This document shows positions 14,601 to 28,400 of a DNA stretch of 64,000 nt, one piece after another; the first letter of the stretch is position 1; each line of letters opens with the position of its first letter. The notes under the pieces were generated by a model that was given only the letters and a program-made list of their open reading frames with translations, ran no database searches and had not been told where the DNA came from. Made by a program: the position numbers and the translations under genes. Source of the stretch: Petrosia ficiformis (taxonomy: Eukaryota; Porifera; Demospongiae; Haplosclerida; Petrosiidae); NCBI GenBank assembly GCA_947044365.1, contig OX345649.1, forward strand, positions 2,865,930 through 2,929,929, read 5' to 3'.

Positions 14601-15298
14601 AGGGTTATATGGAAGTGGTTTGTTTAATTTTGGGTCCCATGTTAGTCTCCCGACCTTGTTCGCATCCTTTTTAGGTTTTGACACCCCTACATCTTCTTTC
14701 ACTTTTATTGAAAATGTTTTTTTAATATTCTTGTTTCCATTGCTTTTTTTTTCCTGAATGGTGTGAATAGCAATACTGGTGTAAGTTATATGAAATCATA
14801 CAATTATAATTGCATTAAATCTCATTCATCAATGAAGGTTAGTGTTTTATTTTTATGAATTGATCTCTTTCACTTACAGCACTGTCTGCAGTCCCACAAG
14901 AAGTAGTGTCAGTCACTGTAACAGTCATGCTTATCATAGTATATATTATTAGTATACAATGGCTTTAATATTAATAACTATTACATTCATTATTATAAGA
15001 GAACAACGTTTATTACTATGGTCATGCAACAAGCACTTTCTCTTTTCAGCTTCCATTTTCTGAGTTATAAATGCACATGCGCAATTAAATTTCATGTGGG
15101 TTAATTAATGAATACACTTATGAAAATGGCGTCCAATTCGAGATCAAATCTTTGTAATCATTGAGACTGTCTTCCTTCAGAGTATCTGAAGATATCATCT
15201 CAATACTTGTAGACCAGACTTTTACTATGAATGCGACTGGAATTGTGCTAGAATCATTGTGATAGTTTAACAAACAAAAAAAAATGATTTGTCTGGAA

Positions 15299-15329
<31 letters not shown>

Positions 15330-18300
15330 TGAAGATTTTGCCAGTTTTGCCATTCGCCGGTTCTCTACCCCTTAACAACCATCTAGAAGGCGTTGATAGT
15401 CATAAAAACACTAGATCTGAAAAGTTATGTGTGTATTAAAACTTATCTGTATATATTACCAGAGATTTCAGCTTGTCACTTGCAATTGAAATGTATGGGC
15501 AGCCATTTTATTCCCATGCCATCCCTACATAGAGAGTACTACCGCACTCTCTGATATTTGTATAAGATACTTACACGGGGTTTCCTCTTCTCTCTATAAC
15601 ATAAAATTCATCATCACCACCTTGAACAGCTCTTCCAGCTACCTCAAAATTTATCTACATGATATGAAAATAAATAAACATTTATAAATCCACAATCATG
15701 ATTTCGTGTTGGAGTTTATGAGTAGTGATACGATAATAAAGGCAGAAAAAAGTTAGAGGAATTGGATAAAAGTCATACTTTTTATTATACATCTAGTACA
15801 ATAACTCCTTGCTAGTTTACTTCACACATTAAATAACGTAAGCAATGTTAATAATTATCATCATAGAATCAAAAGTTAGCCTATAATTATGATAACATCA
15901 AGTACTTTACCTGGCTAAGTGTACTTGAGTACCTGATATTTTTGACTTGAAAGTCGAAGCCAAACAATGTTACTTGTTTTTCCATTCTTCTCATTTGTTA
16001 ACAGTTCTTGTTGTATTTGTTTTGCAATGTATTTTAACTACAACAGCTGGTGATTGCAGTTTCCCCAAGCTGAATTCTACACTGCTATACCTCAAGTGTG
16101 TGTTCGTTTATGTGCAACACCCATTAAGTGACCATGCCCACCATAATAACGCAACTACTATAACTACATATACAACACGCATCTGACATAAGCAAATAAT
16201 TATAATTAGATCATACCAAAAAGAAATCACCCAATCAGATTGCACAAAAGCGGTATAATAGTGTTGATTAGAGCAGAGTCTCGGTTAGCATTAATCATCA
16301 CATGTACATATGCCCAACATATTAATTGAATATCCAATCAAAATGTTTGTATAAGCTTTGGTGCTTAACAAAGAGTTCATAGTTCTACACCCACAAAGCA
16401 ATCACAATAAGCTGCAGTATTGCAAACAGTAAAAAGGAGAGATTTGTTACTGAAGTAACAAAAGTTGATATACTACAACCAATTCATATCTTATTGTCGA
16501 CGATCCTATGACCATATGACACATGTTGTGGGTAAAAACAATTGCAATAAATTGTGAAGGATTTCTGCACTCAAACCAGCTACACTACCCGCAGTGATAA
16601 AATGACATGTGCAAACACAATATTGACAAACAACTCATTCAGCGTCAGATGGACATAGAAGATGCTACAACGTCCATCGGTTGATCACGATCTATTTGCC
16701 AGGAAAAATGTACCTTCAACCTCAGTTGCCTCGGGTCAGATTAAACCACTCACAATCAACATAAACTTACAACAACTGAACTTAATTAGTAAATCACATA
16801 TACATGTAATTATTATTAAATTCATTATTCTCATCCTGTACTAGATCTAAGTCACTTAGAGCCCTTTTGAGAGGACTCTAACCAACACTATTGTATACTA
16901 ATTGTTCTTTAAATACTCAAAAATACTTGGGCTACGCCCTCATATTTTCTCATGTTCTTAGGCAATTAGTATGCAATAGTGTTGGTGAGAGTCCTCTCAA
17001 AAAGACTCTAACTATTACTTATAATAATTATAATCAACATGGTTTCAAGCACTTGGGTGCTTGTGCTTAAGCATATATTTTTAGGTGCTTGTGCTTGTGC
17101 TTGTGCTTAAGTCCACTAGAAATAATTTCCAAGTGCTTGTGCTTGTGCTTGTGCTTAATCACTGGTTGTTTGACAAGAGCTTATCAAGCCCTTTTCAAGG
17201 ACTTTCAAGCACTTGGCGTACCTTCATCTTCTGCTCCAGTAGAGCAGCTATTTAGTATTGCTGGCAAGGTGTTCTCACCTGAGCGATGCCGACTAACAGA
17301 CAAAAAATTTGAGCAGCTAATGTTTATTAGATGTAATAGTTATTGAAATTGTATACTGTGGTTAATAGAAAGTGTTAATTAAAGGAGTCATGTGTTTAAA
17401 TGTACATAAGTACTTCATGTGAGTACTTGTGCTTGGACTTAAGCACTTCAAAAAATTATAAAGTGCTTGTGCTTGTGCTTGTACTTGTACTTCTAAAGTG
17501 CTTAAACCCATGTCTGATTATAATTATATACAATAAACCCCATGGAAAGCAATCTTAGGGATGGTCCTTTGGGTCATAAAAAATGAATGCAAAAGAGAAA
17601 TATTTATTCAATAAAATGTCCTATAAACTCATGCTAGTGTTGTACTAAACAGAAAGTCTATTACAAGCAATACAAATGTTGGCATTGTCCCACATGTATT
17701 CGAAATTCAAACACTCGTTTTGCTTTATTATTTTACAAGCTTGATTCTGGCGTTCTTAGAAGCTCTTTTGTGTAGCAAAGAATGCTTCTTTCGAGACAAG
17801 TTTAAATTGCTAAAGTTGCAGAGCTGAGAAAAGTGGTTAAAATGCACCCATCACACACTAAATTTGGAATTAAAATTGAACAGGTACCCAAATAATTATT
17901 CAACTTCTTACCTGGATCCGTTTTTTTACCTGTTGGTCAGGTCTACCAAGTACATTGAGGTACAAATAGACTCAGAATAAAAGGAGAACAAATATTTATG
18001 TGAAATCAACAACAATCATCTTGATTCAATATTCACACGTACTATTTATCGTGTCACGGTGGTGAGGGTTCAGTGCAGCCCAACATTCATTGCACTTGTA
18101 CTTAAGTTCTTTCACAACACAATGTGTGTACTTTGTACTTGTTACTAAGCAAAACTTACTAGTACTTGTACTTGTACTTAAGTACATCAGAAGTACTTGG
18201 CCCATGTCTGGGTGATAGGAATAATTTGATATACATGTACATGTACATGTATCGCACTACATAAATATAATAATATAAAATGGCAGACAATTTGTCTTGC

Positions 18301-21300
18301 ATAAGCTAAGCCTTGCACTTACAAAAAAAGGTATGAGGTGAAGTACTGCATATCAGTAGTATCATGTTTATACCAAAATCATGATAATTCGTTCATGATA
18401 ATGAATCAATGGTATCATATAATTACCTATCAGTGAGCTTAGGATATCTCACAGCTACAAGCATATACATGTTCAAGTGAGTTTCTTGTATGCATTATAT
18501 AATTATAGTGTTAAAGATAAACTTACATTCTCTACAATTGTGTCAGCTGCTGATATTAAATTGTTGCCCTGAAATTGAGTTATTGGTATAATGAGTCTAG
18601 CTAAGTACTCAGCAATATCTATTATCAATGGAAGAATATAGTAATGATTATGTATAGAGTATATAATAAAACTCTGTGTAAAAAAGATTGGGATAGTACC
18701 TTAGCAACAAATCTAAACTAACCACTTCACTATACTATACATACACTGTACATACTAGCTATTTACATGTATGTAAGAATATATGAAGTGGTTAGTTTAA
18801 TTGTTTGTGTACTTTTTCAGTTTTTGATATCTCTACATGTTCTTTCATTTTTTATGACAAAATGCATTATGCCATTTTTAATGACTAATAATTTTGTGAA
18901 GTTTAATTAGCCACTATGTAAGCACAACCAGTATTAGTCTACAGCTATAATTTTATTTAGTGTTTCTTTCTGTTTACAGGCATTAGAGTTTGGTTTTTTT
19001 GTCTAACTATTAGTGTGCCAGAAACAGTCTATTGTTCTGGAACAAACTTCAAATGTAGAATGTATTGTGCATGCAAATTAATTGGTTATATGGTAATCAG
19101 CCAATCTCGGAATAAATTCTAAGATGAGGGACAGTGGTCATATATGTACATGTATCTGATCTGTATTGCTTTATAATGTTGACTCACCTGGTATATTCAC
19201 TAATGCTCGTCTAGATGTGACAGTATTAACAACATTTGTAGCTGTACATGTGTAGTATCCTCTATTATTTCTATTAACATTTTGTATCACAAATGGTGAC
19301 CCAACTACTCCTTCAATCAGCACATCTTCATAATGCCAACGTATTATGGGTTCAGGTGATCCATCTGCTTCACAATACAGTTCAACTCTACTATTCAGAT
19401 TCTTAAATGTATTTTCAGGTTGTCGAGTTATTCTAGCAGCAATTTCAACAAAAACCTCTTTAGATAGAAAAGACATTCATATAGTAACAAGAATATAAAC
19501 ATTCCCTTTATAACAAATGTGTGAAATTCAATGAAAATGGACTTGTATCAGTTATAAACAGTGTTCTCTCTATTCTATTTTAGATGGATACAGTATCCTC
19601 TTATAGGTATAATGTATTATATCAGTTATAAACAGTGTTCCCTCTATTCTATTTTAGATGGATACAGTATCCTCTTATAGGTATAATGTATTATATCAGT
19701 TATAAACAGTGTTCACTCTATTCTATTTTAGATGGATACAGTATCCTCTTATAGGTATAATGTATTATATCAGTTATAAACAGTGTTCCCTCTATTCTAT
19801 TTTAGATGGATACAGTATCCTCTTATAGGTATAATGTATTATATCAGTTATAAACAGTGTTCCCTCTATTCTATTTTAGATGGATACAGTATCCTCTTAT
19901 AGGTATAATGTATTATATCAGTTATAAACAGTGTCTATTCTATTTTAGATGGATACAGTATCCTCTTATAGGTATAATTTTATATCAGTTGTAAACAGTG
20001 TTCTTTCTATTCTATTTTAGATGGATACAGTTTTGTGTACCTCTTAATTTTGATATTCTTAAACTTGAAGAAGTAAAAGAATAATTTGTAGTTTTTACAC
20101 ACAACATACGACTTTTCTTCAAATGTAATTATCCATCCCCTCAATTCAAATTATGGAGAGAACATTGGTTAAAAGATGAATATCCGGATACTTAATATTT
20201 ATCTTAATAGTATCACATAAACATAAGCACATACCTTGATCACATGTTCTTCCGTCATATGCTACACCATTCTCTTCCTGACAGTCACAAGTGAAGTCAG
20301 AATTTTCGTTGATACATATTCCATTGTGTTGACAAGGGTTAGGTTCACAGCGATCAATGAACTCTAAGAATACATACAAGTAATATAATTATACTGAATT
20401 ATAAAGAATAGATATGTATCATGATTCTGAAAACCATCTACAATGTAATCTTACCTACTATGACTTTGACACGAAAGTCTCGTTGAGGACGAGGATCAAT
20501 TAGATTACTTGCACGACACACATACACTCCTCCATCTCTTTCATTTAAATTTGTGATATTCACTCTAGTAGTAACACCAAGAGCACCAGGTATTGTTCGA
20601 ATATCATCACGAAATGCTGAGCGGATCTCAGAAGAAACATTGATACGGGGTGCATTACCAAGGACAACTCCATTATAAAACCACAAGAAAGTAGGCCTTG
20701 GATTAGCATCTGCTGTACAATTAAGCAGTAATGATTCACTTTCCTTTTTATTTATTTCTACAGTATTATCATTCATCAACTCTGGAGATACTGTGAAAGT
20801 AAAAGTATATAATTTGTTAAATATAGATCTAACAAATAACTGGGTATTGATACTATTGACGGTTGCCTACAGTAGAATCACATTTGGGTCATTATAAATT
20901 ATGAAAAGTTACTATGGAAACATGCAAATAAAGCTTCTTGTGTGCATACATATCCAAGTTAACTCACTTTCTCAGATGTAGCCAATATATATTGTATGGT
21001 TACCATGGTGATATAACCCATAGTAGTACACATTTATAATGCACTCAGTTTCAACTCAATGTGATTCTACATTGTCTTCTAACACTGTGGAATTGTTTTC
21101 TCTTGCTATATTTCACTACAAGTAAGTTTTTGCATTCTATATACCTAATATAATGCACCATTGACTTACCATGTACAGTCAAGCTAACAGTAGTAGAATT
21201 TTCTCCAGCAGCATTTCCAGCAGTCAGAGTATAATCACCATAGTCTTCAACTTGTAGATTTGAAATTGTCAGTGTGGTAAGAAGATCATCAGAGAAATTA

Positions 21301-23441
21301 TAACGCATGTAACGAGTGTCACTACAATTGACTATAGTACAAGTGGTATTAAGAGGCATTTTGTCTACAGATCCAATGTGTTTAAATGACCAGCGAATGT
21401 CTTCAACTTTGACTTGAGGAGAATCCCTTGTTATGTTGAATGATACAACAGTTGTTTCTCTTCCCCTTGTTTCATTAATGCTCACTACATTTGCTGTGAC
21501 TGTTGGAGGAACTAAAAGGTGAAAATATTCAAAATAGTGATGACACAGAATTAATGGTGAGGAGGAGAGAAGAAATAATAATGAAAATCTAAAATTTATA
21601 TAATGTGGCCTATACTCCTTCCTCACTCTTGTTGCAATGAATTACCGACGGTTCATCAGTAATTCATTTCAACTATTAACAGATTAGGGACAGACAGAGT
21701 AGGGACAGAGTAGGGACAGACAGAGTAAAGACAGACAGAGTAAAGACAGACAGCGATAAATACCTTGCACTATGAGTGATGCAGTTGATGTACTAACGGC
21801 ATCAATTAAATTTTCAACACCATTATCACCAGAACACTGATACATTAATTCATCACTTTTGTCCACATTTAATATAGTGAGAGTACTCGTCAAAATTTGT
21901 AAATCAAACTCTTCCTCGCTTACAGCATTTGATATACTAAATTTCACTCCATCATTGTTGATATCCTCGGGATTTGTTCCTTCAGGCTCAAAGCGTGTCC
22001 AGGTAATCTCTGGTACAGGGATTCCTGTCATAGCACATATGAAAGTTGCATTAAATGTCTCATTAGCAATAGCACTAGAGAGTGATGTGTTCACTGACGC
22101 AGTTGCTGCAAAGAAGCAAGACAATTACATGAATATGTACAATTAAGAGTCTATCATTCATTACACACACACACACACAACACACAAATGTGTACTCAAA
22201 GTCTTGTATACACACTTACATGTACTGCCGTTATAAAATATTTTCCATGTAAAAGATTAAAAATGCACTATACACATTTTTTCCATTTTTATGTGGCTTA
22301 TTTTTACCATGAGATACACATGAACATATTATTACATGTAGTTTTGTCAACTGCAGTGTATTTGTGCATTTATCTGCAAAACCTGACAAATAATGGGTAC
22401 AGCAATGTAGTTACCCATACTGATACTCTGCCTATATCTAACATAAATGTATGTAGGTCCCTTTCCAAATAATAATGGCTAGTCACAGTAACACAATCAT
22501 ACGAATGCAACTACAGGAACAGTGTTTACAAAAGGAGGGGGTCAAACTGTATGTATAATTATATTGTGGGCTGGATTGAAGTGATTAACCATAGTAGTGA
22601 CAGTACCCAGTATAGGTGCAATCCTAATCCCAAGGGTCATATCATACATGTATGACTTAAAAAGGTTTTTTGATACTAACTACTATTATTGAAAAGAAAC
22701 TAGAAAGCAAATGTTGTAATCAGGTCAGTAGTGGTTATTAGTAGATATTTCAAATTATGGAAGCAAAACATACAATAGACACACATATCTCATATTACAC
22801 ACTTACAATTCACAGTGAGTGTAGCATTATTTGAAACATCAGTCCCATTTGAGACTGTGCCTAGTGTATTATCAGCTTGACAATGATACTCCCCTGCATC
22901 AGATAACAGAATATTTTTAAAGTTAAGTAGAACTTGTGTCTGATCATAGGAAGATGAAGTTTCAAAGTCTATCCCATCATTTATCTCAACTTGAATGCCA
23001 TTATGGAAGTAAATGATACTAGGTGAGGGGACACCGATAGCAATACAACTCAGAGTACAATCTCCACCTTCAATGCAAACAGTGTTCATAGGAGCTTGTA
23101 TAATATCAGGTATAACTAAATAATGGAAATGAGAATAATAATCAAATACATATTACATGAATACTATGTGATATATCAGCAGCAGAGTGCTGCACCCTTC
23201 TATCTGTTACCAGTACTCTTCTTAACTCACTGATAATTAAAGTTACAAGATTCTTCAAGTAATGATAATCATAATTATCTAATATGTTTACCATGAAAAC
23301 AATGAATCCTACACATTTTCAATTATACATTCAATCAGCACTATGCTGATATTGTACTGGAAGTCTCACGAGCGGAAGTTTTATTATACTACTAGTCACA
23401 TGCTACCAAGTAACAACAGCTAAATAGCGTATTTATATTAC

Positions 23442-23481
<40 letters not shown>

Positions 23482-25376
23482 CTCACTATTTTCATAAAAA
23501 TGAAATAAGTAATGAATGACAGTAAACAAAAAAATATTCAAGAAAATGAAATAAGTAATGAATGACAGTAAAAAGAATTATAATATAACTCACAGTTATG
23601 GACTACACGTGAAAAAGCGTGGTTACTATGGTGGGATGTGCGTTACTATGGTAAGTTTTAATTGCGTAATTATTGAAATTAGATGAATATTTAATGAGAA
23701 AAGTCCCAACTCAACGCGAACGGACTTCAGAAAGAGATTTTCTCTTGCTTTGGTAACAGTAAAAATTATACAAATGTAAATCCCGAATGAGGTAAGTTTA
23801 TTTGTAATGAGAAGTTACAGAGCTTTATCTATGACTAGTACTAAAATTTCTCGTTTCTGAGGTTTTACCTTGTAAAAGCTCCTTATCATGATTGTTTCAT
23901 GTTGATAATTGTTTTTTCAAAAGCCAGTTACATTAAATTATCATACAAAATTACAGATACTGGGAATTGTCACTCGTTGGATATGCGTATTGTCATTCAT
24001 CCTTTGGACTTGTGACAATACTTTGTATCCAACTCGTGATATTTCCTAGTATCTGTACAATAATATATAATTAATATAGTAACACATAATTTCTAAAAAT
24101 GGAGTATTCTTACACATGAATACCACAAATGAGTGCAACTATATATGTGGTAATTACCTTCTACATGAAACTACTGGCGAGAACACCGAGATACATATAT
24201 ATGGAAAGAAGAAATTTTACCTAATCTATAAGCATAAGGGTGTGGAAATAGCCAGTCACGTAGGACATTGTACAATAAATCTAGTGAATGTCCAGTAATT
24301 GAAACTAAGTTGAATACAAAGTATATGGGGAGCAGGACAAGAGTGATGAAAATAGGCCAAAATGTCAAGCAATTGGCTTACTATTTCCACACCCCTGTAT
24401 AAACATGAGAAAATATCATCACTCCAACAGATATACTCCACATGTATATTATACTTACGTTGTACTCGTACATCCACAGTTCTAGACTCCATTCCAAATA
24501 TATTTTGTAAATTACAGCTATACATTCCTGCTTGATATGGTGTGATATTCTTGATAGTTAGTCCACCATACAGTTCAGTTGATCTACCAACATCAGGTGG
24601 ATCAATGAAGTATTGCTCTGCAATGAAAGACTCAGGGACATCATTAACAAATGACTCATATTCTATATCCCCTGTTCTGGTCATAGTATTATTAATGATG
24701 TATCTTATTTCAAACACTTTGCTTCCACTAATGTTTGTGAATAACCATTGCACATCTTGAATGGGAGAACCATCTGCAAAACAGTCCAGTCGTATTGTGC
24801 TACCATTTGAAACATTAATAGGATCAGAGAATAGTTCAATATCAGGAAGAGCTAGAAAATTAACATTAATATAAAAATATAACATAAGAATTACAGTGTG
24901 TGTGTATGTGTGTGTGTGTGTGTGTGTGCGTTAGGGCTGGGTGATAGTAGTGATAGTGTGACTATCAGAATCAACATAGTTACTATCATGATAGCGCTAC
25001 CTAAAATTCCTATCGCACAAATAATCACACCTCCACTGCCACATGCGAAACTGTTTGAAGATGGCAAGCAATTCTAGAGCAAATGAAGAACAGCTGTAAG
25101 ACAGTGTAAGGGAATATTTTGTTTTCTCTACAACAGACTACTTTAAGCTACAGATTTATTCCACAAGTACTAAAGGTAAAGGTCAGGAATCTAAGGTACA
25201 TGTACCAAAGTTGGATTTAGAAAGCCACACATTTCTATGAAACACTTCACCACAATGGAAGAAACCTACAGAATCAGTTTCAGTGCAAGACATGAACTTG
25301 ACAAATACAGTACATGAATTAAATTTTTAAAATATTGTTAAATACTTCACTATCACTCAGCACGTGCGTGTGTGAA

Positions 25377-25411
<35 letters not shown>

Positions 25412-28400
25412 GTGTAAAACAGTAGTAATTGCAAATACCTTGTACATCAAGGTAAATGCTATCAGAGTGCACCCCAGCAGGGTTAACAGCAAGTAATGTA
25501 TACAACCCAGTATCATCAGTACTCAGATCTATTATACTAAGGGATCGACGATCACTTGAGAATATATAATGTGAATCATTAGAGTTCAATATCACAGAAT
25601 CATTTTCAAACTGAGGTACAAATGACCATGTAATGTCTTCTGGGGGAACATCTGGTGATGCTCTGTTAATTACAAATGAGAGAGTGGTATTTCGATCTCT
25701 GAATGCAGTCATGATATTATTTTCAGCTACAACATCCGGTGCAACTGTGTCAAGGATATTGGAGACAGTTAATTAGTGTTAATACCAATATAAAGTAAGC
25801 TGTTACATACAGCAGTAATAACTATAACAAATGATTAATGTCACACATTTATTTTATTGCTAGTCTTATGGTGTAAGATATTCTGAATGAGATACAGACA
25901 AGTGGTTACTATTGTGCAAGCAAAATTTAAAATGATGAATATTGCTACTGTTGACAGATCAAACCAAAATCTGGAACTAACACTTCATTATATATACTTT
26001 AATCAGTACATATTACATACATGTACTTATACTAGCATATGATGACAATGTTGGGACAAGTCTGAGCATGTTGATTGATAAAGTAGTTAACAATGTTTAG
26101 TATTCATTGATGATAATTGAAAGAACTCATTATTCTAGCTGGTATACTAACTCTGTTGTGTTTTATGATTTTACCCTATACATTTTTAGTCTGACGCAAA
26201 TTTAAGTCCTAAGTTACACTTTTTGTCAAAATAGCATATACATGTAGATTCAGTAAATAAATGTGGCATGATGTTTTGATGTATCTATATTATATATATA
26301 TATATATATATACACATGTACATACAAATTTCAATTGAAATCACTGATGTTGGGCTTACTCAAGATTGTCTTAAACTCATGAACATTATATACAATATTC
26401 ATTTAGTTTAAAACATCTAAGAAACCTCAATGCTATAGTAATTCCGTAATAGTGATAGTAATAATTATATTGATTTTTTATTAAATAGTATTAGTAATAT
26501 ATATTGCACTAATTCAGAAAATAGTAATAGTAATATACTGATTTTTAAGGTAATAGTAATATAATTATTACACTAACTTAGGAAATAGTAATAGTAATAT
26601 ACTGATTTTTAAGGTAATAGTAATATAATTATTACACTAACTTAGGAAATAGTAATAGTAATATACTGATTTTTAAGGTAATAGTAATAGTAATATATTA
26701 TATTGCATTGTGATTGACCCCATTCCTGAACCTGTTAGTACATGTAGTATGATAATTAGATAGCAGTGATGCTAATTTTGAATTATCATGTGATATACAT
26801 ATATACGGTGTGTGTGAGTAAGACGCATGTTAATCAAAGCATTATTAGTATTGAGCATATGGCTACAAACAATCCTGTAAACTACTCATCCCACAAGATA
26901 TTAACATACTACTACATGTGTGTACTACTCCATCATTAAATTACTAATTAGCCACGATATTAACATACTACTACATGTGTATACTACTACATGCGTATAC
27001 TACTACATGTGTATACTACTACATGTGTATACTACTCCATCATTAAATTACTAATTAGCCACGATATTAACATACTACTACATGTGTATACTACTACATC
27101 ATATTATTAGCAGACATTCCTTAGTAATGAGATTACTATTTCCTGTTTTCTTGGACTGTTTTCCTGGAATACCAGGAAGACTACTAAATGTAATTCTATA
27201 TTAATAATTATTAATTGTTAACAATTTGTGTGGAATCTGCAGACTGTGCAAATTCCCAGATAGCCTAGAACATAATTATACTTTATAACATACCTTGTAT
27301 AATAAGATTAGCATAAGTTGCTTCTGCTGTGTTGATCACATTAGAAATGTTATTCACAGCAAAGCAAGTATAAGACAATTCGTCTATTTTCTCAAGACTA
27401 CATATAGTCAGACGAGATATGATGATATATCTATTTATCTCATCCATTCCAATGCGATTAGATATATCCAATGCACAGGGAACAGGACAAAGAGATCCAG
27501 ACACAGAACAATCAGTATACTGAGAACTATTATTACTACATACATCACTGTTATTTTGAATATTTTCAGATTTGGGTTCCATTGATAGACATTGGTTGGA
27601 TAGGTCAAAGAACCTACTATTGTTAAAACCATCTATATTGCTAAAGAATTCTGGTAATTGATTAGGAAACAGTAGCTGTTCACTATCATTTAGTAGTGTC
27701 ATCAATGAAGATGGTATCCAGTATAATGTTGGTAGAGGTACACCAAATGATTCGCATTCAAGTATGAATCGATCAGATTCATTCTTTGTATATTGACGTT
27801 GAGTGAATGGATATACTTCTGGAGGATCTACAGAATATGAAACAAACATAGGATGTATGTGATAGAACTATGCAATTATACTTGCACAAGCAATGGTTTT
27901 GTCATGACAACTGATAAATACAATACTGTTCCTATGGTAACTGATAATGTACTAATTACAATACTGTTGTTATGGTAACCCAACCCTTCACTTCATATAT
28001 ATAAAGAAGGTGTCTTTGTAGTTACTAAAACATTGTAATAAATATATATTTTGTTCTTGATTCAAGAAATACATGTACAACAGTTGCTGTATCATTGATG
28101 TTCAACTTACAATTCACAGTAAGTGATACGTCAGAGCTATTCACAGACAGTGGTTCAGCCAATGTATTACTAGCCACACATGTATAATCTGCTGTATCAG
28201 TTAGTGTAATATTACTGATACGGAGGGTACCACATAAACCTTCTTGAGACATGTTGACTCGGGCGTCACTTGAAAGAGGAACATCGTCTTTCAGCCATGA
28301 GATTGAGGGGCTTGGGACTCCTGTGGCACAGCAACTGAAGTAGGCAGTTGTGGTGACTAATAGAACAGCTTCTTGTGGTTCTTGTGTAATTACTGGAGGA

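Noticed and set aside
15947..16186. 79-codon plus frame with a hydrophobic start resembling a signal peptide
   Set aside because: It lies in dispersed repeat D, and the related copy at 33083 does not keep the frame.
18527..18568. 42-base version of the first unassigned-segment exon
   Set aside because: It cannot follow the phase-1 end of the Ig19 exon without meeting a stop; the 92-base version joins correctly in both A and B.
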